NCBI RefSeq assembly: GCF_009828925.2 | Contig: NZ_WUTY02000001.1 | Location: 4,866,492 to 4,930,491 of the forward strand | Reading direction: 5' to 3' | From: Methylicorpusculum oleiharenae | Lineage (GTDB): Bacteria > Pseudomonadota > Gammaproteobacteria > Methylococcales > Methylomonadaceae | Length of the DNA stretch: 64,000 nt | Shown: positions 53,597 to 62,931 of the stretch, in pieces | How positions within the stretch are numbered: the first letter of the stretch is position 1 | How the letters are laid out: each line of letters opens with the position of its first letter | Notes under the pieces: model-generated | What the model was told of the DNA's origin: nothing | Databases searched by the model: none | Seen by the model: the letters and a program-made list of their open reading frames with translations, nothing else | Program-made: the position numbers and the translations under genes

Positions 53597-55840
53597 TTAA
53601 AGTTTAATCCAGCGAAGGCGATTTGCATTCGTCACGACGGTTACAGATGACATCGCCATGGCAGCACCTGCAATCATCGGATTGAGCAGTACGCCGAACA
53701 AAGGATAGAGTAATCCGGCAGCCACCGGAATACTAACGGTATTGTAAAAGAAAGCACCCACCAAGTTTTGCTTGATATTGATAACGGTCATTTTGGACAA
53801 GGCCATCGCTTCGGATACCTTTAACAACGAGCCCTGTAAAATGACAATGTCAGCACTTTCAATCGCCACATCGGTGCCTGTACCTATGGCAAAACCGACA
53901 TTAGCCTGTGCCAAGGCAGGCGCATCGTTGATTCCGTCCCCCACCATACCCACCGTTTCACCGGCGTCCTGAAGTTGTTTGACCACTTCCGCCTTGTCTT
54001 GCGGCAAGACTTGAGCCCGCACTTCAGTAATACCCGCCTGATCGGCGATCGCTTTGGCTGTAACCGGATTATCGCCGGTCACCATAATGATGCGAACACC
54101 TTGTTCCTTCAATTTGGCGATTGCAGCCGCTGAATCCTTTTTGATCGGATCGGCTACGCCTATTATCCCGGCTATCTGTCCGTCAACTGCCAGCAAAACG
54201 GGCGTCTGACCTAACGCGGAAAGTGCTTCCAGCGTAGATTTGTGCTCGCCATACTGTACGCCTTTAACTTCCATTAAAGCCGCGTTTCCAAAATAAACGG
54301 AGCGGCCTTGAATTTCAGCACAGACACCATGACCTGCAACAGCTTCAAAATGCTGAGCCTTGCTTAAGCTAATCTGTCTGGCTTCGGCGGCTGAAAGAAT
54401 CGCCCCCGCCAATGGATGTTCAGAACCTGACTCAATACTGGCCGCTAATTCAAGCACCGTTTCTTCGGAAAAATCACCTAGCGCTTTAATAGTGGCAACA
54501 CTGGGCTTACCCTCCGTTACCGTTCCTGTTTTATCCAGAATGATAGCCGTCAGTTTTCCCGCAGTCTGAAGCGCCTCGCCTTTACGAATCAGGATACCGG
54601 CCTGAGCCGCCCTACCCACTGCAACCATTACGGAAATCGGAGTCGCCAGACCCAGTGCACAAGGACAGGCAATCACCAGCACCGTCATGGAAGTAACAAA
54701 GGCGTAACCCAGCGAAGGCTCGGGCCCGAAGGTGTACCAAATGACGAAGGTAAACAGGGAAATCAGCACCACGCCGGGCACAAAAATACTTGAAATCTTA
54801 TCGGCCAAACGCGCAATCTCCGGCTTACTGCTTTGCGCTTGCCTGACACTTTTGATGATCTGAGCCAGTGCCGTATCCCGACCGATACGAGTCGCCTGAA
54901 ACATGAAGGTGCCTTTTTGATTCATCGTACCGGCAACAACGAGAGTACCTTTTATTTTTTCAACCGGTATCGGCTCACCCGTCAACATCGATTCATCAAT
55001 CGTCGAATGGCCCTCCGTTACAGTGCCGTCGACAGGAATCTTTTCTCCCGGCCTGACGCGCAAAATATCGCCAAGCCCGACATCCTCAATCGCAATATCC
55101 TGCTCTATCCCTTCCCTGACGACCCGAGCGGTTCGGGGCTGCAAACCAATCAATTGGCGAATCGCACTCGAGGTTTTGCCTCTGGCCAGCGTTTCGAGCC
55201 CTGAACCCAAATTGATGAAGGCAAGAATGACGACAGCCGCTTCAAAATAGGCATGTTTTGCCAATGAGGGCAAATTAGCCGAATAATCAATGACAATACA
55301 CGAGAACAACCAGGCTGAACCTGTACCTAAGGCAATCAGCGTATCCATATTGGCTTGTTTTAATGTCAACGCTTTGACTGCACCGCTGTAAAAATGCCAG
55401 CCGGAATAAATCAATACACCGAGGGTAATCAAAGCCAGCTGAGGCCAGAACCACTGTCCGTTGGGTGAACCAATTTCAGGAAACCATTCAAAATGCTCAC
55501 CCAGCATCAGAATAACACCCAGGACACCGGCTACCCCGGCCTTTTTCATCAGTTCCTGATAGCGCTTTGTCTCTAATGCCTCCTGAGCCGACGGGTCTTC
55601 CAGTCCTTCCATGATTGCCGCATCAAAGCCTGCAGAAATAATCGCCTGTTTCAATAAATCAGGATCAGCATCGCCTTTGACATAAGCCGAGTGATCCGCA
55701 AAATTGACGGTTACCTCTAAGACACCCGGAACCTCTTTGAGCGCTCCTTCAACAGCGCTGACACAACCCGCACAGCGCATACCCAGAATGGATAACCGGA
55801 GAGCATTATTTGTCGTGTCATTTTGAATTACCGCACTCAT
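53597..55840 (-). CDS. copA: Copper-exporting P1B-type ATPase CopA
   Basis: Pumps Cu(I) out of the cytoplasm. The 747 residues contain one N-terminal HMA domain with G-M-R-C-A-G-C near residue 20-26, eight membrane segments, T-G-E near 275, the transport motif A-C-P-C-A-L-G near 395, the phosphorylation site D-K-T-G-T-V near 440, an H-P motif (S-E-H-P-L) near 474 and G-D-G-I-N-D-A-P near 640. Codon and base use match its neighbours. It lies 297 bases downstream of copZ on the same strand, with a repeat between them. Confidence 0.95.
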   Translation of the reverse strand: MSAVIQNDTTNNALRLSILGMRCAGCVSAVEGALKEVPGVLEVTVNFADHSAYVKGDADPDLLKQAIISAGFDAAIMEGLEDPSAQEALETKRYQELMKKAGVAGVLGVILMLGEHFEWFPEIGSPNGQWFWPQLALITLGVLIYSGWHFYSGAVKALTLKQANMDTLIALGTGSAWLFSCIVIDYSANLPSLAKHAYFEAAVVILAFINLGSGLETLARGKTSSAIRQLIGLQPRTARVVREGIEQDIAIEDVGLGDILRVRPGEKIPVDGTVTEGHSTIDESMLTGEPIPVEKIKGTLVVAGTMNQKGTFMFQATRIGRDTALAQIIKSVRQAQSSKPEIARLADKISSIFVPGVVLISLFTFVIWYTFGPEPSLGYAFVTSMTVLVIACPCALGLATPISVMVAVGRAAQAGILIRKGEALQTAGKLTAIILDKTGTVTEGKPSVATIKALGDFSEETVLELAASIESGSEHPLAGAILSAAEARQISLSKAQHFEAVAGHGVCAEIQGRSVYFGNAALMEVKGVQYGEHKSTLEALSALGQTPVLLAVDGQIAGIIGVADPIKKDSAAAIAKLKEQGVRIIMVTGDNPVTAKAIADQAGITEVRAQVLPQDKAEVVKQLQDAGETVGMVGDGINDAPALAQANVGFAIGTGTDVAIESADIVILQGSLLKVSEAMALSKMTVINIKQNLVGAFFYNTVSIPVAAGLLYPLFGVLLNPMIAGAAMAMSSVTVVTNANRLRWIKL

Positions 55841-55949
55841 AAGATTGCCTTTTAGCCATATTTACAAACAATGTAACCATTCAGTGCTTTTGGTTCGATT
55901 GGCTGTTGCCCACAGCCCGACAAATCAAGTGTTGCCATTATTTAACAAA

Positions 55950-56118
55950 CTTGCAGAATAGCTACAAAAAAAGTAATTATTCTGTGTAGGTTGGGTTGCA
56001 TGCTTTTCGCAACCCAACAATTAATGCCATGGCCTTGAAATGTTGGGTTGGCTATCGCCAACCGCAACCTACGCGGTACATCACCTTGGTTCTGTTGCTC
56101 CGCTGAATAGTTACCAAA
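55950..56118. repeat. Copy (d) of the TAGGTTG repeat family, reversed, between copZ and copA
   Basis: GTAGGTTGGGTTGC, ATGCTTTTCGCAACCCAAC on the left and GTTGGGTTGGC, CCAACCGCAACCTAC on the right, followed by TTCTGTTGCTCCGCTGAATAG, the reverse complement of the arm seen at 32885. It would form a long hairpin in the copZ-copA transcript. No gene in 55841-56136. Confidence 0.8.
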
Positions 56119-56136
56119 AAATTATTTAGGACGTTA

Positions 56137-56349
56137 CTATTCTTCCACCAAAAAACCGGCCTCGGTGATAACGTTTTTGATCGCGTCCAGATCGATTTTG
56201 GAAGCATCATATTCGACACAGACTTGATTTTCCTTAAATGAAGCACTGTTTGAGAGTACGCCTTCCAAGGCCTCCAATTTACCGTTGACGTTTGCTTCGC
56301 AGCCGCCACATTTCATTCCCTTGACTGTTAACGTTACCTTTTCCGACAT
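56137..56349 (-). CDS. copZ: Copper chaperone CopZ-like HMA protein
   Basis: A 70-residue protein consisting of one HMA domain with the metal site G-M-K-C-G-G-C near residues 10-16 and the ferredoxin-like fold pattern. It would bind Cu(I) and hand it to CopA, whose own HMA domain is similar. The ATG at 56349 follows TTGGAGA, a good ribosome binding site; the frame is open to 56367. No CueR-type dyad was found upstream. Confidence 0.88.
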   Translation of the reverse strand: MSEKVTLTVKGMKCGGCEANVNGKLEALEGVLSNSASFKENQVCVEYDASKIDLDAIKNVITEAGFLVEE

Positions 56350-56489
56350 ACATTGTCTCCAATACACAAGTTAGTAATAGAATTTCGACACCCTCGACTT
56401 AACGGGAGCAATCATGCTATAAATCGCGAGTATTCTCAAATTTATCTATTTCTCACAGCTTAACGGGCAGTTATTGATCTGACAACTGA

Positions 56490-57689
56490 ATGAAAGATTT
56501 CCTTATTGCTCGGCAAGAAATATTCAATCGAAATTTAGAAATTTCCGCTTATGAAATTTTATTCCGAGGGAAAGATTTTGATCTAAGCCAGGATAATCAG
56601 GCCAGTAAAGCAACTCACCAAGTAATCACGGACACCATTCTTGAAATAGGCATCAACCGTTTGGTGGGCAGCCATAAAGCCTTTATTAATTTCACTACTG
56701 GCAATATTCTCGACAAAACGCCTCTTGCCCTGCCAAAAGACCGCATTGTTATCGAGATTCTCGAAAATACCGTCATTGATAAAAAGATTATTGAAAATTT
56801 ACAAGAGTTGTCGGCGTCAGGTTACACCATTGCGCTGGATGATTTCATCTTTTTACCCGAATGGGAACCTTTAGTAAAACTGGCCGATATCATCAAGTTG
56901 GACGTTTTGGCCATGGATACCCATGAGTTAAATCTCACCATCGACAGGCTTTCATCCTATAAAGCCGAATTGCTGGCCGAGAAAATTGAAACCCGCCAAC
57001 AGTTCGAAATGCTGCGCGATCGAGGCTGTCATTACTTTCAGGGCTTTTTCCTGAGCAAACCCAACATTGTTGAAGGAAAACGATTAGGCATTGGCCAAAC
57101 CGCCTTGATCAAGTTGTTGGCTGCTATCAACAAGCCCGATATGGTATTCGATGAGGTAAGCCGGATCATATCGCAGGATGCCACGCTGAGCTTCAAGTTG
57201 CTTCACTACATCAATTCGGCATTTTTTGCTATTCCCAACAAGATTTCTTCTATCAAGCAGGCGATCAGCTATCTGGGCATGATAGAGATAAAACGCTGGA
57301 CCAATATCATTGCGCTCAGCTCTTTATCCAACAAACCTAAAGCGATCATACAAACCACCCTCATCAGAGGCAAAATGTGTGAACTAATTGCTCAGTATCT
57401 CGGTAAAGATACTGAAATGTTTTTTTTAATGGGTATGTTTTCCAACCTTGATAACCTAATGGACATACCCATAGAGGAAGCTCTGGCTCAGTTACCGCTG
57501 AACCGGGAAGTCAGCCAAGCCATACTCAACCATGAAGGGTTTGGCGGAGAAGTGTTACTTTACGTCAAGTCCTATGAGCAAGGCCTTCCGCATTTGCATA
57601 CTTTTCAAAATTTGGAAGCCCATATAATCAACTCTGCTTTCCTGGACAGTATCACCTGGGCTCAAAGCACTTTGGATAACCTATCATGA
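56490..57689 (+). CDS. EAL-HDOD signalling protein (YuxH/CdgJ type)
   Basis: A 399-residue cytoplasmic protein with an N-terminal EAL-like domain (residues 1-190) and a C-terminal HDOD domain (about 195-390, with S-F-K-L-L-H-Y-I-N-S-A-x-F near 238-250). The EAL part keeps Y-E-I-L-F-R-G, I-N-F, I-E-I-L-E, A-L-D-D-F, K-L-D and E-K-I-E, so several catalytic positions are acidic as required. Proteins of this type regulate motility and pili. It overlaps the rhodanese gene by four bases and heads the operon to 61.8 kb. Confidence 0.87.
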   Translation: MKDFLIARQEIFNRNLEISAYEILFRGKDFDLSQDNQASKATHQVITDTILEIGINRLVGSHKAFINFTTGNILDKTPLALPKDRIVIEILENTVIDKKIIENLQELSASGYTIALDDFIFLPEWEPLVKLADIIKLDVLAMDTHELNLTIDRLSSYKAELLAEKIETRQQFEMLRDRGCHYFQGFFLSKPNIVEGKRLGIGQTALIKLLAAINKPDMVFDEVSRIISQDATLSFKLLHYINSAFFAIPNKISSIKQAISYLGMIEIKRWTNIIALSSLSNKPKAIIQTTLIRGKMCELIAQYLGKDTEMFFLMGMFSNLDNLMDIPIEEALAQLPLNREVSQAILNHEGFGGEVLLYVKSYEQGLPHLHTFQNLEAHIINSAFLDSITWAQSTLDNLS

Positions 57690-58138
57690 TAAAACATAGA
57701 AAACTCATCACCTCCCTTCTTTTGTTATTCAGTCTGCTACCGTCGTTATTGCCGGCGGATGAATTAAGCCGGGTGGACATTGCGCAATTGATAGACTTAC
57801 GAGACCGGCAAAATGCGTTGATTATCGACATTCGCACGCCTCAAGAATGGGCGGCATCCGGACTGATTCCCCAAAGTTATCCGCTGACTTTTTTCGACGC
57901 CGAGGGCCGATATGATCTGGACCGATGGTTGGCTAAACTGGACAAATTGCGTTCGACTCCGGATCAAGCCGTAGTTTTGGTTTGCAAAAGCGGCAATCGC
58001 AGCGCTAAAGCGGGTCAATTGCTGACCCAAACCCAGCAAATGAAAAATATATATCACTTACAAAACGGTATAGTGGGCTGGGTTACGGCAGGCAATCCTG
58101 TCGCCAGAAACTGTCCCAATCAACTCGCCTGCAGGTAA
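57686..58138 (+). CDS. Periplasmic rhodanese-like protein
   Basis: A 150-residue protein with a signal peptide ending near residue 24 (S-L-L-P-A-D) and one rhodanese domain: L-I-I-D-I-R-T-P-Q-E-W near 45-55 and the active loop V-C-K-S-G-N-R-S near 98-105. Two more Cys (C-P-N-Q-L-A-C) end the protein. Overlaps the EAL-HDOD gene (ATGA). It probably handles sulfane sulfur in the periplasm; acceptor unknown. Confidence 0.88.
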   Translation: MIKHRKLITSLLLLFSLLPSLLPADELSRVDIAQLIDLRDRQNALIIDIRTPQEWAASGLIPQSYPLTFFDAEGRYDLDRWLAKLDKLRSTPDQAVVLVCKSGNRSAKAGQLLTQTQQMKNIYHLQNGIVGWVTAGNPVARNCPNQLACR

Positions 58139-58146
58139 TTAAATCC

Positions 58147-58770
58147 ATGCAATTGAATACCATTAAAAACCAAGCCCTCGCTTTAGCCGGAGTGGCTCAA
58201 TCGGCGGCGTTGGTGCAACAACTCGCAACCCAGGGAAAAACCGACCCATCCGCCTTAGAATGCAGCGTTGCCAGTATTCTGAAAATAGACTCTGACTCGG
58301 TTGAGGCTGTTTTTAATGGCTTGAGCGGCATCAAACTGGGCCTGGAACAACTGAATCAACAACTGAACGGCTTTCAAATTTCCAATCCTGAACAAGCCCG
58401 CTATGCGGCTTCGCTGGTCTTTCTGGAAAAACAATTGGCAAAACGGCCGGATTTATTGAAAACCATCAGCCAAGGCATAGAAAAAGCGCAGCAACAGCGC
58501 GATCATTTCGGGTTACTGCATGAAAATGTGTTTGCCAATTTAGGCGACACCTATCACAACACGATCAGTACCCTGCAGCCACGCATCATGGTAAACGGCG
58601 AGCAGAACTATTTAAGCCAGCCTGAAACCGTCAACAAAATCCGGACACTTTTGCTGGCAGGAATCCGTGCAGCGATGTTGTGGCGGCAATGCGGCGGCAC
58701 CCGATGGAAATTTCTTTTTTACCGTAAAAAATTACAAGTTGAAATTGAAAATCTGTTGAAACAAATTTAA
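58147..58770 (+). CDS. hflD: High frequency lysogenization protein HflD homologue
   Basis: A 207-residue helical peripheral membrane protein. The start N-Q-A-L-A-L-A-G-V-A-Q-S-A-A-L-V near residues 8-23, Y-A-A-S-L-V-F-L-E near 82-90, L-G-D-x-Y-x-x-T-I-S-T-L-x-P-R-I near 126-141 and the terminal A-A-x-L-W-R-Q-x-G-G family block identify it. In Escherichia coli HflD binds phage lambda CII; the general role is unknown. It usually neighbours mnmA and purB, not the genes found here. Confidence 0.92.
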   Translation: MQLNTIKNQALALAGVAQSAALVQQLATQGKTDPSALECSVASILKIDSDSVEAVFNGLSGIKLGLEQLNQQLNGFQISNPEQARYAASLVFLEKQLAKRPDLLKTISQGIEKAQQQRDHFGLLHENVFANLGDTYHNTISTLQPRIMVNGEQNYLSQPETVNKIRTLLLAGIRAAMLWRQCGGTRWKFLFYRKKLQVEIENLLKQI

Positions 58771-58782
58771 CCGATTGCCTTC

Positions 58783-59736
58783 ATGAAGCTGATAGAAGCT
58801 GAAAATCTATACCGTTATTTCGGTAAACAGTGTGCTGTTCATGATCTCAGCTTTTCATTGGCCCGAGGGGATGTCCTGGGTTTTCTGGGACCAAACGGCG
58901 CGGGCAAAACGACGACGATGCAGATGTTGTGCGGTAATCTGGCGCCCAGCTCCGGCAGAATCACCATCAATGGCCACGATCTGCTGGACAAACCGGTAGC
59001 GGCAAAACGAAATATCGGTTATTTGCCCGACACGCCGCCGCTATACCGCGAATTGACGGTGGATGAATTTCTAAGCTATTGCGCACAACTGCATCAGGTT
59101 CCATGCGATCAAATCAAGGTGGCAACGACAACGGCCAAGGAGAAATGCGGTCTTACCAGCGTATCCGACCGACTGATCGCTCATTTATCGAAGGGATACC
59201 AGCAGCGGGTAGGCATTGCTCAGGCGATTTTACATAACCCGGACATCATTATTCTGGACGAACCGACTGTCGGCCTTGATCCTATCCAAATCAGGGAAAT
59301 TCGTAGTTTAATTCGCGAACTGGGCCAGGCTCATGGCGTAATCTTATCCACACACATTTTGAGCGAAGTTCAGGAATCGTGTACGCATGTGCAAATTATT
59401 CAGGAAGGCCGGTTGATCCTGCATGAAACTATAGAAGGCCTCGAACAGCACATGAAAATGGCGACTGTTGAATTGACAACCCGTATTCCTGCCAATGCCG
59501 ATTTACTGAAATCCTTGCCGGGTGTACTATCAATTGAAATTCTGGCTCCCTGCAAAATACGGGTGCATTATGACAGCAGTCTCGATCCGTCTGATCAGAT
59601 TGCCTCGATGACGATAGCTCAAGGCTGGGGATTGCAAGGAATAAGCCCGATTAAACGCAGCATGGAAGATATATTTATTGCCCTCACCCAACCGGATTCC
59701 GACAACAGTTCAAACGCCAGAGATTCCCTGTCATGA
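58783..59736 (+). CDS. ABC transporter ATP-binding protein (GldA type)
   Basis: A 317-residue ATPase: Walker A G-P-N-G-A-G-K-T-T near residue 37, Q-loop region, signature L-S-K-G-Y-Q-Q-R near 135, Walker B I-I-I-L-D-E-P near 156 and the H-loop S-T-H-I-L near 192; a C-terminal 90-residue extension follows. It pairs with the permease downstream (four-base ATGA overlap) and the GldG-like protein. Gld-type systems export an unknown substrate or act in envelope processes; gliding itself is not implied outside Bacteroidetes. Confidence 0.9.
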   Translation: MKLIEAENLYRYFGKQCAVHDLSFSLARGDVLGFLGPNGAGKTTTMQMLCGNLAPSSGRITINGHDLLDKPVAAKRNIGYLPDTPPLYRELTVDEFLSYCAQLHQVPCDQIKVATTTAKEKCGLTSVSDRLIAHLSKGYQQRVGIAQAILHNPDIIILDEPTVGLDPIQIREIRSLIRELGQAHGVILSTHILSEVQESCTHVQIIQEGRLILHETIEGLEQHMKMATVELTTRIPANADLLKSLPGVLSIEILAPCKIRVHYDSSLDPSDQIASMTIAQGWGLQGISPIKRSMEDIFIALTQPDSDNSSNARDSLS

Positions 59737-60479
59737 TCCGCACTATTGCCTTGAGGGAATTTAAAACACTGTTTTTATCGCCGCTGGCCTGGACCATACT
59801 GGCAATCATCCAGTTCATTCTGGCCTATCTGTTTTTGACTCAGGTTGAAACATTTATCCGGGTTCAACCCGAACTGGCAGCGATAGACAACGCCCCTGGC
59901 CTGACTGATATTGTCGTAACGCCGCTTTACAGCAATGCCGCAATCATACTGATGCTGGTCACGCCTTTATTGACCATGCGTCTGATTTGCGAAGAACGAC
60001 GGAATAAAACACTGCCTCTTTTGCTGTCCGCACCGGTGTCGAACACCCAAATCATTCTCGGCAAATACCTGGGCATTATGGGCTTGTTTTTGATCATGAC
60101 CCTGCTGATCAGCCTGATGCCGTTATCCTTGTTAACCGGCGGCACGCTGGATTACGGAAAATGTCTGGCCAACCTGCTCGCCTTGTTTTTGCTGCTGTCG
60201 GCATTTACCTCGACCGGGCTTTATATGTCCTGTATTGCCGGGCACCCGATCATTGCCGCTTTAGGCGCCTTCGGTTTATTGCTGTTGTTGTGGATAATGG
60301 ATTTAGCCACGGGCATCAAAGATCAGCACAGCGAATTATTTGAGTATTTATCGCTGCTAAAGCATTTTCAAATGATACAAACCGGGCTGATCCGTAGCGT
60401 AGATCTGATTTACTTCGCGGTTTTTATCATGCTGTTTCTGATACTCAGCATCCGTAATCTGGATAAAGAGCGCCTGTAA
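59733..60479 (+). CDS. ABC-2 type permease (GldF type)
   Basis: A 248-residue permease with six hydrophobic segments (about 20-38, 65-85, 100-120, 135-160, 165-185, 220-240). The M-R-L-I-C-E-E-R-R-N-K-T-L-P-L-L-L-S-A-P block near 82-100 is the conserved cytoplasmic coupling region of ABC-2 permeases. It overlaps the ATPase gene by four bases and ends two bases before the GldG-like gene. Confidence 0.9.
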   Translation: MIRTIALREFKTLFLSPLAWTILAIIQFILAYLFLTQVETFIRVQPELAAIDNAPGLTDIVVTPLYSNAAIILMLVTPLLTMRLICEERRNKTLPLLLSAPVSNTQIILGKYLGIMGLFLIMTLLISLMPLSLLTGGTLDYGKCLANLLALFLLLSAFTSTGLYMSCIAGHPIIAALGAFGLLLLLWIMDLATGIKDQHSELFEYLSLLKHFQMIQTGLIRSVDLIYFAVFIMLFLILSIRNLDKERL

Positions 60480-60481
60480 AC

Positions 60482-61828
60482 ATGAAGCTGACCCGCCCTC
60501 TCCACCGGAAATTACGGATAAAAAACAGTCTGATCACTTGTCTGCTGATCACGTTGCTAGCTAGTCTGGCCTGGTTCAGCACCCAATTTAAAGCGCAGTG
60601 GGACATCACGGTTAATGCCGCCAACACACTGTCTCCAGCCACTCAAAATGTGCTGGATTCATTACACAGTCCCGTCAAAATAAGCGCATTTATCAAAAGA
60701 GATCCGTCTCTACGCGCCCAGATCGCTCAACTTGTCACGCGCTACAGCGATTATAAACCGGACCTGACGCTCAGCTTCGTCGATCCTGATTCCAACCCGA
60801 ACAAAGCCCGTGAATTGAACATTGCATCGACCGGCACAGTGTTTGTCGAATATCGGGATAAAAGCGAACGCATCACATATCTTGATGAATCAACCTTAAC
60901 CAATGCACTCACGCAACTGGCCTATGGCAACGAACGCTGGATCAGTTTTTTAACCGGCCATGGCGAGCGCGCCATAGACGGCCGTGCCAATTTTGATTTG
61001 GGTCAATTCGGTCAGGAACTGACCAAGCGCAGCATTAGAGCACACGCCTTGAATCTGGTTGAAATGCCGGCCATCCCCGATAACGCTCAATTGCTCATCC
61101 TGGCCAGCCCGACCGTCCGGCTTTTGCCCGGTGAAATCGACATTATCAAGCAATTTATCGATCAAGGCGGTCATTTTCTCTGGTTATATGATCCGGACAG
61201 CGCAGGGCAACCCGAATTGGAACGCTATCTGGGGATCGCCCGTCTGCCCGGCACCGTCATGGATACCCAAGCTTTGCTCTATGGAGTCAACGACGCTTCA
61301 TTTGTCCTGATTGGCCGCTATCCGGATCATGTACTGACGCAAAACTTTCAGTTAATGACACTTTTCCCTCAAAGCGCAGCGCTGGAGCGTCAAAATCCCA
61401 CTGTATTTGATACTCAGGCATGGCTGCAAAGCTCTGAAAAGTCATGGACGGAAACCGGCAGTCTGAATGCCGATGCTGTTTTCAACGCGGGTAATCTTGA
61501 AAAACAAGGCCCTTTGGCAATTGCTTATGCCTTGAAACGTAAAATAAAGGACGGAAAAGAACAACGCATCCTGGTGATGGGCGATGGCGATTTTATAGCC
61601 AATGCTTTTATCGGCAACGTCGGCAATTCTGACCTGGGCCTCAGGATCATCAACTGGTTAACCGGCGATGACCGTCTGGTCGCCATACCCCTGAAAAAAG
61701 CACCGGATAAAGAATTGCTGCTGCCTCCGGTCGCGGTCGCCATCATGGGTTTTGGCTTTTTGCTGATCATTCCGGCATTATTGATTATCAGCGGCTTACT
61801 GATCTGGCGTAAACGTAAACGCCGCTAA
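60482..61828 (+). CDS. GldG-like ABC transporter auxiliary protein
   Basis: A 448-residue protein with an N-terminal membrane segment (residues 14-33), a large periplasmic domain of the ABC-type uncharacterised transport family containing F-L-T-G-H-G-E-R near residue 158 and a C-terminal membrane segment (about 415-440) followed by a basic tail. It works with the ATPase and permease upstream. In many gammaproteobacteria a DUF4340 gene follows in the same operon; here repeat copy D starts seven bases after the stop instead. Confidence 0.88.
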   Translation: MKLTRPLHRKLRIKNSLITCLLITLLASLAWFSTQFKAQWDITVNAANTLSPATQNVLDSLHSPVKISAFIKRDPSLRAQIAQLVTRYSDYKPDLTLSFVDPDSNPNKARELNIASTGTVFVEYRDKSERITYLDESTLTNALTQLAYGNERWISFLTGHGERAIDGRANFDLGQFGQELTKRSIRAHALNLVEMPAIPDNAQLLILASPTVRLLPGEIDIIKQFIDQGGHFLWLYDPDSAGQPELERYLGIARLPGTVMDTQALLYGVNDASFVLIGRYPDHVLTQNFQLMTLFPQSAALERQNPTVFDTQAWLQSSEKSWTETGSLNADAVFNAGNLEKQGPLAIAYALKRKIKDGKEQRILVMGDGDFIANAFIGNVGNSDLGLRIINWLTGDDRLVAIPLKKAPDKELLLPPVAVAIMGFGFLLIIPALLIISGLLIWRKRKRR

Positions 61829-61834
61829 CGCTTT

Positions 61835-61980
61835 GGTTACTCCGTGCCCGCTTGGAATAGCGGGTATAGATGCTTAATTGAAATGGCTTCTGCAACAGGG
61901 ATGTTGCAGAGAGCTACAGGGACGTATTAATGCGTCCTTTGAAATCAAGCCCCTACACCCTATAAAATAAGATGGAGTGA
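61835..61980. repeat. Copy (D) of the 137-150 bp palindromic repeat family
   Basis: Left end GGTTACTCCGTGCCCGCTTGG (like the complement of the right end of copy C), core with CTGCAACA-GGGA-TGTTGCAG hairpin, GCGTCCTTTGAAATCAA, CCTACACCC, and right end TAAGATGGAGTGA. The core is in the same orientation as C while the outer ends are exchanged. It lies between the Gld operon and mutM. Confidence 0.8.
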
Positions 61981-62018
61981 GCTGATACCCTTTAATTGTT
62001 AATCAAAAAGACCTTGCC

Positions 62019-62834
62019 ATGCCTGAATTACCCGAAGTTGAAACAACGCGACGTGGAATCCAATCCCACCTGGAAGGCAGCGCCATAAAATCAGTTTGCG
62101 TCAGAGAATCACGTTTACGCTGGCCGGTCACCGATGATCTTCAGCAAATTTTGCCGGGACTGACCATCACGGATATTGCCAGAAGAGGCAAATACCTGTT
62201 GCTTAATACCGCATCGGGAACCCTGATCATTCATCTGGGCATGTCAGGCAGTTTGAGAATTGTCACGAACGGCATTCCGCCACAAAAACATGACCATATC
62301 GATTTTATATTTGCCGGTAACCTGCTGCTGAGATTCAATGACCCGCGTCGGTTTGGCGCTGTGTTATGGACCGAAAAACCGGCAAATGAACATCCACTGC
62401 TAAAGGATCTGGGGCCTGAACCACTGGAATGTGAATTTAACGGCGAACACCTTTATCATCAGTCCAAAAATAAAAGTCTGGCGGCAAAATCCTTCATCAT
62501 GGACAGCCATACTGTCGTCGGGGTGGGTAATATTTACGCGAATGAGGCTTTATTCATGGCCGGCATCAAGCCTACCCGCGCCGCAGGAAAGATCAGTCTG
62601 GCCCGCTACCGGCACTTGGCCGATTGCATTCGCCGGGTACTGCAAAATGCTATTTCGCAGGGCGGCACCACCTTGAGAGATTTTGTCAATGAGGACGGAA
62701 AACCGGGCTATTTCAAGCAGCAGCTGAAAGTTTACGGACGGGGCGGTGAGCCTTGCACGCTGTGTTTAAGGCCACTCACCGAGATAAGAATCAGTAATCG
62801 AACCACTGTCTTCTGCCCTCATTGCCAGACCTAA
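62019..62834 (+). CDS. mutM: Formamidopyrimidine-DNA glycosylase (Fpg)
   Basis: Base-excision repair enzyme that removes 8-oxoguanine. The N-terminal M-P-E-L-P-E-V-E-T with catalytic Pro2 and Glu3, Lys near residue 60 (R-G-K-Y-L-L), the H2TH region V-G-V-G-N-I-Y-A-N-E-A-L near 165-176 and the C-terminal zinc finger (C-T-L-C ... C-P-H-C) are complete in 271 residues. It is likely transcribed alone, downstream of repeat copy D. Confidence 0.97.
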   Translation: MPELPEVETTRRGIQSHLEGSAIKSVCVRESRLRWPVTDDLQQILPGLTITDIARRGKYLLLNTASGTLIIHLGMSGSLRIVTNGIPPQKHDHIDFIFAGNLLLRFNDPRRFGAVLWTEKPANEHPLLKDLGPEPLECEFNGEHLYHQSKNKSLAAKSFIMDSHTVVGVGNIYANEALFMAGIKPTRAAGKISLARYRHLADCIRRVLQNAISQGGTTLRDFVNEDGKPGYFKQQLKVYGRGGEPCTLCLRPLTEIRISNRTTVFCPHCQT

Positions 62835-62931
62835 GCTGTTTTTTCGATCTCAACTGAGCGCTTTCCGAAACGCCGAGCTTTACCCGGCAACGGAAAATAG
62901 TATGACTTATTGGTTAAACGGTTAAGCCAAA

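Noticed and set aside
56350-56489. CueR operator upstream of copZ
   Set aside because: No CueR-like dyad with the expected spacing could be found in this stretch.
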